Shown in pieces: positions 25,553-33,845 of a DNA stretch of 34,070 nt. Position 1 is the stretch's first letter; each line of letters opens with the position of its first letter. A program made the translations under genes and the position numbers. Origin of the DNA: an uncultured Bacteroidota bacterium. Its GTDB lineage: Bacteria; Bacteroidota; Bacteroidia; Chitinophagales; Chitinophagaceae. The notes under the pieces were generated by a model. That model was not told the origin of the DNA. It made no database searches and saw only the letters and a program-made list of their open reading frames with translations. The DNA lies in the NCBI GenBank assembly GCA_903938445.1, contig CAJADG010000057.1, positions 1-34,070 on the forward strand. The letters are read 5' to 3'.

Positions 25553-26323
25553 ATGAAAACATCTAGTTCAATATTTAAAATAGTTATGGTGATCATTGGT
25601 TTGTTCACTAATTTTTATGCAAAAGCTCAAATGCCAATGTCTGCATTAATTACAGATTTGCGTGAAATAGATCTTAATACGGTTGTATATGATCCAGCAC
25701 ACCCAAGATCAAGTAGTAATAGTGGACTTAGCTATGCTGATGTTGAAGGAACTCCTTTTTGGAATGAAAAATGGAATCCTGCTTTACTATTTTTTAATAA
25801 CGGATCTAAGGCTAAAATAAATCAAGCTAAATTAAATTTATATACCAACGAAATTCATTATTTGAGCAGTACTGGTGAAGAACTTGCAGTAGATAATAGT
25901 GGAATTGTTAGACTTGTTTTTTTAAATAAAAATAATTTGACACAACCAATTGCAAGTTTTGCAGTTTTAATGAATCACGTAACTGGTAATGGTACTGCTT
26001 ATTACAAAGTATTGAATGCGGGCAAGTATCAATTAATTTTAATGCAAAAGCAATTGGTTAAAACAAGTCCTTACGATCCTATTCAAGCAAAAAGTATAAA
26101 TAGTTTTTATTCCAAAAAAGATTATGCTATTTACAACGAAGGAAAAATCATTCCATTACGAGAATTAGACAAAACAAGTATTTTAGCAGCAGTTCCGCTT
26201 GATATACTTACTACTTCATGGTTAAATTCAACCAAATCCAAATTAAGAAACGAAAAGGAAGTGATTGAATACTTGGAGCAAGCTAATTTGAGTAATTTAA
26301 AAATTAACGGTAGACAAGATTAG
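25553..26323 (+). CDS. Secreted protein of unknown function
   Basis: I do not recognise this 256-residue protein. It has a clear signal peptide (hydrophobic residues 8-22, cleavage near AKAQ26). The mature part appears beta-rich and soluble, with few Cys. Notable stretches are YDPAHPRSSSNSGLSYADVE near residues 47-66, FWNEKWNPALLFF near 70-82, and a Lys-rich helical C-terminus (KSKLRNEKEVIEYLEQANL). No lipobox, no T9SS sorting domain and no catalytic motif is visible. It follows the D-aminoacylase-like gene by 22 nt and is probably co-transcribed, so it may assist or sense the same periplasmic process; this is inference from position only. Confidence 0.75.
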   Translation: MKTSSSIFKIVMVIIGLFTNFYAKAQMPMSALITDLREIDLNTVVYDPAHPRSSSNSGLSYADVEGTPFWNEKWNPALLFFNNGSKAKINQAKLNLYTNEIHYLSSTGEELAVDNSGIVRLVFLNKNNLTQPIASFAVLMNHVTGNGTAYYKVLNAGKYQLILMQKQLVKTSPYDPIQAKSINSFYSKKDYAIYNEGKIIPLRELDKTSILAAVPLDILTTSWLNSTKSKLRNEKEVIEYLEQANLSNLKINGRQD

Positions 26324-26344
26324 AGATCATTTTTAGTCTTTTTT
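26316..26344 (+). terminator. Weak candidate terminator after the unknown secreted protein
   Basis: AAGATTA (26316-26322) and TAGTCTT (26334-26340) can pair over 7 bp, including one G-U wobble, around an 11-nt loop, and run into a stretch of six T. The stem overlaps the stop codon at 26323 and is AT-rich, so it is marginal. Confidence 0.28.
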
Positions 26345-26351
26345 AAAATGC

Positions 26352-27056
26352 CTAGGCTTGTATTAATTTTGCAATTGCAAATGCGGTAGTAGCTGCTGCA
26401 GCCCCTATTAACATTACTTTTACGCCACCCCACCATGGATTAATTCCTGTCATTTTGCTTTTAAAGAAGCCGAATATAAATAAACAAACCAAGGTAATCA
26501 TGGCAGATATTTCTAAGCCTTTTAAAGCATTGTCTACAAAAAAATAAGGGGTTAGTGGAATTAATCCGCCAACAATGTAGCTAAGACCAATATTTAAAGC
26601 ACTCTTACGGGCACGTTTAGGATCTGGTTCCTCTAATCCTAATTCAAACTTCATCATAAAGTCAACCCATCTTTTGTCATCCTTGATAATTTCTTGAGTG
26701 GCTTCCTCGGCTGTTGCTGCGCTTAAACCCCATCCTAAAAAAACATCACGCACTTCTTGTATTTCAACCTCTCTTTTATGCGTTAACTCCCAATATTCTT
26801 TTTTCAATTCACTTTGATAATGGTCTTGTTCGGTCTTGCCTGCCAAATACCCACCCAAGCCCATCGCAATGGATCCCGCTGCCACTTCTGCAATACCCGC
26901 AATCCATATTAAGTTCACATGACCATCAACCGCACCGCTCAATCCTGCTGCTAATGCAAAAGGAACTGTTAAACCATCACTCATACCAATAACAATGTCT
27001 GTTAACAAGTCACTGCTTTGCATGTGTTCTTCGAGATGTAAGTGTAATTCGCTCAT
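26352..27056 (-). CDS. VIT1/CCC1-family iron/manganese transporter
   Basis: Membrane protein of 234 residues of the vacuolar-iron-transporter family, which moves Fe2+ or Mn2+ out of the cytoplasm. The first helix region holds the family signature DIVIGMSDGLTVPFALAAGLSGA (around residues 20-42). Helix 2 follows (IAGIAEVAAGSIAMGLGGYLAGK, including the conserved E near 57). A charged cytoplasmic metal-binding loop spans about 75-140, with many Glu (ELKKEYWELTHKREVEIQEV, MMKFELGLEEPD). Three C-terminal helices complete the usual five. The gene stands alone, with a good promoter match at 27095-27102. Role in metal detoxification is family knowledge. Confidence 0.9.
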   Translation of the reverse strand: MSELHLHLEEHMQSSDLLTDIVIGMSDGLTVPFALAAGLSGAVDGHVNLIWIAGIAEVAAGSIAMGLGGYLAGKTEQDHYQSELKKEYWELTHKREVEIQEVRDVFLGWGLSAATAEEATQEIIKDDKRWVDFMMKFELGLEEPDPKRARKSALNIGLSYIVGGLIPLTPYFFVDNALKGLEISAMITLVCLFIFGFFKSKMTGINPWWGGVKVMLIGAAAATTAFAIAKLIQA

Positions 27057-27094
27057 GGCTAAATAAATTCTTTTAAATTAAAATGTAGGCGTAT

Positions 27095-27102
27095 CAAATG
27101 TA
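27095..27102 (-). promoter_or_regulatory. Bacteroidota -7 promoter element upstream of the VIT-family gene
   Basis: Read on the minus strand, TACATTTG matches TAnnTTTG exactly, 38 nt before the ATG at 27054-27056. A TTG (27128-27130) lies farther upstream than ideal. On the plus strand TAAATTTA at 27115-27122, one base from consensus, could serve the divergent oxidoreductase gene at 27168. Confidence 0.45.
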
Positions 27103-27167
27103 AACAAAATTGAATAAATTTAGTACACACAAAACCTAATCTTAATCATTATTTAAAATCAGTTGTA

Positions 27168-28433
27168 ATGAATTCCAAAAATAATTCAAGGAGAAAATTT
27201 ATAAAAAATACCGCTACTATTTTAGCTGGTTTTTCGATTGTACCAAGGCATGTATTGGGAAGAGGATTTTTAGCACCTAGCGATCAATTGACCAAAGGAA
27301 TTATTGGAGTGGGTGGAATGGGCCGTGGACATATTCCTTATGCAGGTACAAGGGTAGTGGCTATTTGTGACGTTGATAAAAATCATTTAACCGAAGTTGC
27401 TAATTCAATTGGTGGGGGTGTAAAAACTTTTCATGATCATCGTGAGCTCATTAATTTGCCCGAAGTAGATATTGTACATATTGCTACTCCTCCACATTGG
27501 CATGGAATTATGTCAGTAGAAGCGGCGAAAGCGGGTAAAGATATTTGGTGTGAAAAACCAATGACAAGAACCATTGGAGAAGGAAAAATTGTAAGAGAAG
27601 CGGTTGCCCAATATGGTAGAATGTTTCGATTAAATACTTGGTTTAGGTTTGAGGATAATTTTTATGGCATGAACACTACTGTTAAACCCATTAAAAAATT
27701 AGTAGAGAGCGAATTATTAGGTTGGCCACTAACGGTAACAGTGAGTAAGACTACAGGATTTGATTGGAAATTTTATTGGATTGGAAAAACAAATCTAGAG
27801 CCACAGTCTGTTCCTGAACAATTGGATTATGATAGATGGTTAGGACCAGCGCCCTATAAGCCTTATCATGTGCATCGTACGCATCAAACCTTTAGAGGAT
27901 ACTGGGATTACGATGGCGGTGGTTTAGGAGATATGGGTCAACACTATCTAGATCCTATTCAATATTTTTTAGGTAAAGATGAAACCAGTCCTATTAAAGT
28001 AGAAGTAGACGCAGAACAACAACATCCCGATGCTTGTGGTACTTTTAGAAAAATCACTTATACCTATGAAGATGGATGTAAAATTATTTTAGACGGAGAA
28101 GCAAAAGATCCAAATGCAGCATACATCGAAGGACCTAATGGGAAGTTGTTTGCAGGATTTAAAAGCACCATTCCTAATTTAAAAGAAAAGTTAGCAATGA
28201 TGCCCGATCCGGCACCTCAAGTAACTAATTTTTTAGATAGTGTTAAATATAGAACTCCATTTGCATTAAATGAGCAAAATGGATTTAAATCATGTACCCT
28301 TATAAATATGGGGAAAATTGCTTTGCAATTAGGCAGGACTTTACATTTTGATCCTATTAAGGAAGAATTTATAAATGATACCGAAGCAAATTATTTAATC
28401 AATCCTCCTATGCGTGGTCCTTGGACCATTTAA
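27168..28433 (+). CDS. Tat-exported Gfo/Idh/MocA-family oxidoreductase
   Basis: NAD(P)-dependent sugar oxidoreductase of 421 residues. The N-terminus has a twin-arginine motif (SRRKFIKNTATILAGFSIV), typical of exported members that carry their cofactor across the membrane. The Rossmann glycine motif is GIIGVGGMGRG near residues 44-54, then CDVD near 67. E129-K-P131 (WCEKPM) is the family hallmark that positions substrate and nicotinamide. In the C-terminal domain, YDRWLGPAPYKPY and GGGLGDMGQHYLDP near residues 225-265 are typical of the Bacteroidota/Planctomycetes group. It lies 35 nt before the double-DUF1080 gene, with which it probably forms a glycoside-oxidising unit. Sugar specificity is unknown. 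Confidence 0.92.
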   Translation: MNSKNNSRRKFIKNTATILAGFSIVPRHVLGRGFLAPSDQLTKGIIGVGGMGRGHIPYAGTRVVAICDVDKNHLTEVANSIGGGVKTFHDHRELINLPEVDIVHIATPPHWHGIMSVEAAKAGKDIWCEKPMTRTIGEGKIVREAVAQYGRMFRLNTWFRFEDNFYGMNTTVKPIKKLVESELLGWPLTVTVSKTTGFDWKFYWIGKTNLEPQSVPEQLDYDRWLGPAPYKPYHVHRTHQTFRGYWDYDGGGLGDMGQHYLDPIQYFLGKDETSPIKVEVDAEQQHPDACGTFRKITYTYEDGCKIILDGEAKDPNAAYIEGPNGKLFAGFKSTIPNLKEKLAMMPDPAPQVTNFLDSVKYRTPFALNEQNGFKSCTLINMGKIALQLGRTLHFDPIKEEFINDTEANYLINPPMRGPWTI

Positions 28434-28468
28434 AAAAATATTATGTATAAAATATTTAAAGAAATAAA

Positions 28469-30469
28469 ATGAACAGACAATATCATAAAATAAAATTCGC
28501 ATTACTTATTCTTTTTGCATTGGTAGTTGCACAAGGTTTTTCACAAAATAATATTTCACCTAAAGAGGTATTAGCTGTATTCCCTTACCAACACAACAGC
28601 GAGTCAGAGAAAGCATTAGCCTCAATGAAAGACTGGAAAAAATCAGACTGGAAAGCATTTTTTCAATTAGTAGAAGATACGAGTACAAAAACAAAAGCCA
28701 GCTTTGCATTACATGCTTACGTTAACGCAGTTTCATTAGATGCTATTAACAAAGATAAATTTATTGTAGTACTTGAATCACAATTGAAAAAAGCGAAATC
28801 CGAATATGCTAAAATTTTATTTCAAGAAGAATTAAAATTATTAAGCAGTAATACTTTTGTTGCGGATAGATTATCATTAGCTACTCCTAAATATCAAGAA
28901 GGTCCAGGAAAGACTTTTACCAATAGCCCGATTGCTGCACAACAATTATTAGCGCTTCAAAAAAGAATGGATCAACCATTCAATATAATTCAAAAGAAAA
29001 ATATTATTTGGGAAGCTAGTAAATTGAATAGTATTGGCAGCTTTATGTTTTTAACCAAATTTCTCGAAGATGGAGATGTGAATCAAAATGCTGCAACAGC
29101 GATTACTAAACTAGCATTAAACGATGTAAGCCTTTATGGTACTGAAGTGCGCAATGCATTAGAAAAAGCGATTACATTCATTCATGGGGAAGATAGTACT
29201 ATTTTAGTGCCCGCTTTAAAAGCACATCTAAAAAAAATGCCTTATGATTATGGATATGTTTCTTTGTTTAACGGAAAAGATTTAACAGGCTGGAAAGGAC
29301 TTGTTGCCAATCCAATTGCTAGAAGTAAAATGAGTGCAACGGAATTACAATCTGCACAAATCATTGCAGATAAAAAAATGCGGGAAGACTGGATTGTACA
29401 AGATGGTTTGTTAAATTTTACAGGTAATGAACACGGGGAGAACTTGGCTACCATTAAACAATATGGTGATATAGAAATGTTTATTGATTGGCGTATTCAA
29501 CCAAAAGGAGATGCTGGCATTTATTTAAGAGGAACACCCCAAGTTCAAATATGGGATACTAGCCGCAGAGAAGTTGGTGCTCAAGTAGGTAGTGGCGGTT
29601 TGTATAATAACCAAAAGAATATAAGTAAGCCATTAGTGGTAGCTGACTATAATGTTGGCGAATGGAATAACTTTCATATTATTATGAGGGGGGATCGTGT
29701 AACTGTTTATTTAAATGGCATTTTAGTAACTGATAATATTCCATTAGAAAATTATTGGGATCACAATCTCCCTTTATTTGCTAAAGAACAAATTGAATTG
29801 CAAGCGCATGGTACATTTGTTTCTTATCGCAATATTTATTTACGTGAGCTTCCCCCTACCCAACCAGTAAAATTAAATGAACAAGAAACTAAAGAAGGAT
29901 TTAGTTTATTATTTGATGGTACCAATATTAATGAATGGACAGGAAACACTGCTGGTTATTTAATTCAGGATGGTGCATTAGTAGTAACACCAGATAAAGG
30001 AACTGTCGGAAATTTATATACTAAAAATGAATACAGTGATTTTATATATCGATTCGATTTTCAATTAACCCCTGGAGCAAATAATGGAATTGGTGTACAT
30101 GCTCCTTTACAAGGTGATGCCGCTTATGTAGGCATGGAAGTGCAAGTATTGGATAGCGAACATCCTATGTATGCTGAATTACAACCTTATCAATATCATG
30201 GATCTGTATATGGCGTAATACCTGCCAAAAGAGGCTATTTAAGGCCAACGGGAGAATGGAATAGCGAAGAAATTATCGTGAAGGGTACCAAGATTAAAGT
30301 GACTTTAAATGATACAGTAATAGTAGATGGTGATTATGCATTAGCTTCAAAAAATGGAACGATTGATCATAAGGAACATCCTGGTTTATTCAATAAAACA
30401 GGTCACTTAGGATTCTTAGGACATGGTGATGTAGTTAGATTTAAAAATATGCGTGTTAAACCATTATGA
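28469..30469 (+). CDS. Exported protein with two DUF1080 (3-keto-glycoside hydrolase-like) domains
   Basis: A 666-residue exported protein (signal peptide ending near GFSQ26). Residues about 28-255 are helical and repeat-like, possibly HEAT-type. Two DUF1080 concanavalin-like domains follow: the first from about 263 (VSLFNGKDLTGWKG) to 460, the second from about 476 (SLLFDGTNINEWTG) to 666. Both show the family core, with MFIDWRIQPKGDAGIYLRG in the first and YRFDFQLTPGANNGIGVHAP in the second. DUF1080 proteins include 3-keto-disaccharide/glycoside hydrolases acting on sugars first oxidised at C3, which fits the preceding Gfo/Idh/MocA gene. The two domains differ in detail, so one may bind rather than cut. 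Terminated by the hairpin at 30520-30550. Confidence 0.88.
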   Translation: MNRQYHKIKFALLILFALVVAQGFSQNNISPKEVLAVFPYQHNSESEKALASMKDWKKSDWKAFFQLVEDTSTKTKASFALHAYVNAVSLDAINKDKFIVVLESQLKKAKSEYAKILFQEELKLLSSNTFVADRLSLATPKYQEGPGKTFTNSPIAAQQLLALQKRMDQPFNIIQKKNIIWEASKLNSIGSFMFLTKFLEDGDVNQNAATAITKLALNDVSLYGTEVRNALEKAITFIHGEDSTILVPALKAHLKKMPYDYGYVSLFNGKDLTGWKGLVANPIARSKMSATELQSAQIIADKKMREDWIVQDGLLNFTGNEHGENLATIKQYGDIEMFIDWRIQPKGDAGIYLRGTPQVQIWDTSRREVGAQVGSGGLYNNQKNISKPLVVADYNVGEWNNFHIIMRGDRVTVYLNGILVTDNIPLENYWDHNLPLFAKEQIELQAHGTFVSYRNIYLRELPPTQPVKLNEQETKEGFSLLFDGTNINEWTGNTAGYLIQDGALVVTPDKGTVGNLYTKNEYSDFIYRFDFQLTPGANNGIGVHAPLQGDAAYVGMEVQVLDSEHPMYAELQPYQYHGSVYGVIPAKRGYLRPTGEWNSEEIIVKGTKIKVTLNDTVIVDGDYALASKNGTIDHKEHPGLFNKTGHLGFLGHGDVVRFKNMRVKPL

Positions 30470-30519
30470 AGCTTTATTTAGATTTTCTCTAACTCAAATT
30501 CATAAAAGTATATGCCAAC

Positions 30520-30550
30520 AAAAAGCCCTACCAAATGGTAGGGCTTTTTT
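30520..30550. terminator. Bidirectional rho-independent terminator between convergent genes
   Basis: A perfect hairpin: GCCCTACC (30525-30532), 4-nt loop AAAT, GGTAGGGC (30537-30544), followed by six T and preceded by five A. The A tract makes it work on both strands, ending the double-DUF1080 gene (stop 30469) and the TonB receptor gene (stop 30573). Confidence 0.92.
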
Positions 30551-30572
30551 ATATCTATTGATAGTTTAAATA

Positions 30573-33500
30573 CTAGTTAAATAAGTATCTAACACCAATT
30601 TGAATTTGGTAACGAGAACCTAAACTTGGACTAGGCTTGTAAGCTCTTGTATATGGAACTTTATTAACCGCATCTAAGTAAGGGAATGTGTATACTGGAG
30701 TTTTTCCATCTGTATCAATTTTACTAAATACCAATGGAGTTGTTGTTGTTGGTACATAGTAAACACCCCAATCCTTGTTCAACAAATTAGTGAAGTTGTA
30801 GATATCAGCAGTAAAACGTAATGTATGCTTGTTTTTACCCACTGTGAATCTAACATCTTGCGTAAAATTTAAGTCTAATTTATGAGTCCAAGGTAATACG
30901 TATGCGTTTCTTTCTGCAAATTGACCACGACGACTAAATAAGTATGGATTGTTTGCAATAAATGCATCTAATTGATTCCATAATTCAGTTTGTGTACGTG
31001 TATCACCAGTTGCATTGATCAATTTTATTTGATCAGAAGTTTTTGGTACGAACATTAAATCATTGTAAGAAATACCATCACCATTTACGTCACCTTGTAC
31101 ATAGTATGATGTTGCATAGTTTGGCGATCCTTCATATACCATACCAATTGAAGTTGTTTGGTCTTTGATGAAATCTTTGTGATATACTACGCTACCAATA
31201 ATTCTGTGAGGCATGTAGTTATTTGAATTACCAATTACAAAATCGTTAGGATTATCTGAAGTTACTTTAGATCCCCACATTGTTGCAGCAGTTGATCCAC
31301 TTACCGCAGCATCTTTTGCTTCTTGTCTTGTGTAGGCAGCTGTAAATATGAAGTTTTTAGTTACTTTTTGAATTTGTAATGTTCCAGTCCAAGCATAACC
31401 AGCACTTGAGTTAGTCATGTAGATTGCATTACCAATTGTTGGATTGTTAGCAGTAGCAGCAGTTGTTCCGCCCATTTGCTTTCCACCTAAAGGATAAGTA
31501 GAAGTATAAGGGAATCTCCAACGACCATCAGATAATTTCACTAAACCAGTATTTGGCAATGCGATGTTTTGGAAAACAGACGCATCAAATTGTTTTGTGT
31601 AGGTTCCTTCAACAGTCACTGTCCAACCATTGCCTAATTTTTTATCCGCAGCTAAAGTAGATTTAAATACTTGAGGGAATTTATAATTAGGATCTGTTAC
31701 GTTGATAGAATATGAAGAGCTTAAGCCAGCTGTAGCAGCAGGGCGATAAGCGTTTACGTCTGGGCTAAATACGTTTGTATTGGTATTAGAGAATGATCCA
31801 AACAATGCCATACCTGAGTTAGATGCTTGGTTTGAGATCCATACAAATGGGGGAGCACCTTGGAATAAACCAGCACCACCACGAATTTGTAAAGTTTGAT
31901 CACCATACGCATCATAGTTAAATCCAATTCTTGGTGAAATTTGAATTGCTAAATTTGGAGCCGCTCCTGTATTTGCATGGATGCCTTGGTAAAAACGAGT
32001 TAAAGTATCTACAACAGGGTTGTACAAGAATGTGTTGTAGAACTTGCTATAATCTAAACGGATACCATAAGTGATTGTTAATTTATCAGTAGCTCTGTAT
32101 TTATCTTGAGCGTAAACACCCGCTTCAAAATCTTTAGGTCCTACCAATGGGAATGCACCACCACCTAAAGTATAAGATAAATTATAAACAGCAGATTTAG
32201 TACCTAAACCATTTGCAGAGTTAATAAAGTCGTTTAAACTATTAAAACGGTATGTTCCTTCATAGTTAGGAGAAAACCCGTTTAAGTATTTTTTAAATGA
32301 AGACTGAAGACCAACACTTATTTCATGCTTACCAGCATAGATAGATAAGTTATCGTTTAATTGATAAACGTCAGTATTCAATTTATTTCCATAAGTGTAT
32401 AATTCATATCCAAATGAAGTGAAAGGCTTACCACTACCGTCTAAGATATCCACCATTGGAAATTCTTTACTTGTTAAAGCGTTTCTGAAATCTCTTAATG
32501 CAGTATATCCAACTTGTAATTTGTTGCTCATTCTGTTGCTCAACTTCGTATTCAACTCAGCAATAAATACATTCGCGTTGTTATTAATTTCATAACCAGC
32601 GCCAAAGAAAGGCAAAGCAGTTGCACTTGCTTGTCTTGTTGAAACTGATCCACTGTTTGATGGTGGAATTTGGCTAGCAGATTTTAAATAATTGTATTTG
32701 AAAGTGAAAGTATTGTTTGCATCAATATTCCAATCCAATTTCATTGTCAAACGCTTTGATGAAGCTACATATGAATATCCTTGATATGCACCTGGATCGT
32801 AGTTATATTTTGATTTTAAGAAATCTGCTAACTTATTTAAAGAATCTGCATTTGCAGCAGAAATTGTAGAACCATTTGCTGGATTACTTGCAGTTGAAGC
32901 TGACCAAGTAGTTCCTGGAGTTGTAGTAGATTCTTGCTCACCGTTTACAAATAAGAATAATTTATTCTTAATGATAGCTCCACTTGCTGTGAAACCTTTT
33001 AAATCGTAGCTATAATCTTGCTTAGGAACAGTGATGGTATATGGAGCACCATTTACATCATAACCTTGCCAATCTTTATTTTTTAAGTATTGGTAAACTG
33101 ATCCTGAGTAAGTGTTAGTACCACTTCTTGAAACTGAGTTTACACCACCCCCAACGAAACCACCATTCTTAACATCAAATGGAGAAGTGTTTACTTGAAT
33201 TTGCTCAATCGCATCTAATGATACCGCGTTTTGGCCAGTTTGACCACCAATATCGCCAGACAAACCAAATGAGTTGTTAAAGTTAGCACCATCAATAGTG
33301 ATGTTGTTCAATTGAGAACTTTGACCACCAAAAGATCCACTGTTATAAGTTGGAGTCAATTTGATGATATCTTTATAAGAACGAGAAATAGTTGGCAAAC
33401 TTGTGATTTGATTTCTATTAAAAGTTTCTTGAGAACCTGTACGTGCGTTGTTAAAAATCTTGTCTTGCTTGTTGGAAGAAACAACTACTTCTTTTAAAGT

Positions 33501-33845
33501 GCTGCTAGTTTCACGCATTGCAAAGTTAGCTTTGAATGTTTGACCTAATAACAAAGTAATGTCCTCTTGTTTTTCAGATTTTAATCCTACATAGGTTACT
33601 TCTAATAAGTAAGGACCACCAATTTTTAAGTTTGTTAAGTTATATCTACCATCATTACGGCTGGTAGTTACATACTTAGTTCCTGTTGGTTGGTGAATTG
33701 CAGTAATGTTTGCACCTGCAATACCTGCATTTCCTACAGTGATTAAACCTTGTATTTCGGCTGTTGTTTCTTGTGCGTTTACTTTAATAACTGAGATTAA
33801 AATAACCAACAACAAAGACAAAGCTTGTTTTAAAACACTTTTCAT
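30573..33845 (-). CDS. Oar-like TonB-dependent outer-membrane receptor
   Basis: A 1090-residue outer-membrane receptor. It has a signal peptide (cleavage near VNAQ), a carboxypeptidase-regulatory-like beta-sandwich at about residues 26-112 (AEIQGLITVGNAGIAGANIT ... GRYNLTNLKIGGPYLLEV), a plug at about 118-235 (LKEVVVSSNKQD ... NNITIDGANFNN ... GFVGGGVNSVSRSGTN) and then a large barrel ending in YQIQIGVRYLFN with the terminal Phe-Asn. The plug/barrel sequence resembles the Oar/OmpA-related group rather than SusC, and no SusD gene is adjacent. Tyr, Asn and Phe codons end in C more often than in neighbouring genes, suggesting high expression. The ligand is unknown; Oar-like receptors have been linked to protein or peptide uptake and export. 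Confidence 0.92.
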   Translation of the reverse strand: MKSVLKQALSLLLVILISVIKVNAQETTAEIQGLITVGNAGIAGANITAIHQPTGTKYVTTSRNDGRYNLTNLKIGGPYLLEVTYVGLKSEKQEDITLLLGQTFKANFAMRETSSTLKEVVVSSNKQDKIFNNARTGSQETFNRNQITSLPTISRSYKDIIKLTPTYNSGSFGGQSSQLNNITIDGANFNNSFGLSGDIGGQTGQNAVSLDAIEQIQVNTSPFDVKNGGFVGGGVNSVSRSGTNTYSGSVYQYLKNKDWQGYDVNGAPYTITVPKQDYSYDLKGFTASGAIIKNKLFLFVNGEQESTTTPGTTWSASTASNPANGSTISAANADSLNKLADFLKSKYNYDPGAYQGYSYVASSKRLTMKLDWNIDANNTFTFKYNYLKSASQIPPSNSGSVSTRQASATALPFFGAGYEINNNANVFIAELNTKLSNRMSNKLQVGYTALRDFRNALTSKEFPMVDILDGSGKPFTSFGYELYTYGNKLNTDVYQLNDNLSIYAGKHEISVGLQSSFKKYLNGFSPNYEGTYRFNSLNDFINSANGLGTKSAVYNLSYTLGGGAFPLVGPKDFEAGVYAQDKYRATDKLTITYGIRLDYSKFYNTFLYNPVVDTLTRFYQGIHANTGAAPNLAIQISPRIGFNYDAYGDQTLQIRGGAGLFQGAPPFVWISNQASNSGMALFGSFSNTNTNVFSPDVNAYRPAATAGLSSSYSINVTDPNYKFPQVFKSTLAADKKLGNGWTVTVEGTYTKQFDASVFQNIALPNTGLVKLSDGRWRFPYTSTYPLGGKQMGGTTAATANNPTIGNAIYMTNSSAGYAWTGTLQIQKVTKNFIFTAAYTRQEAKDAAVSGSTAATMWGSKVTSDNPNDFVIGNSNNYMPHRIIGSVVYHKDFIKDQTTSIGMVYEGSPNYATSYYVQGDVNGDGISYNDLMFVPKTSDQIKLINATGDTRTQTELWNQLDAFIANNPYLFSRRGQFAERNAYVLPWTHKLDLNFTQDVRFTVGKNKHTLRFTADIYNFTNLLNKDWGVYYVPTTTTPLVFSKIDTDGKTPVYTFPYLDAVNKVPYTRAYKPSPSLGSRYQIQIGVRYLFN

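Noticed and set aside
30573..33845. SusC-type glycan importer
   Set aside because: No SusD gene is adjacent and the plug and barrel resemble Oar-like receptors, so a polysaccharide utilisation locus is not supported.
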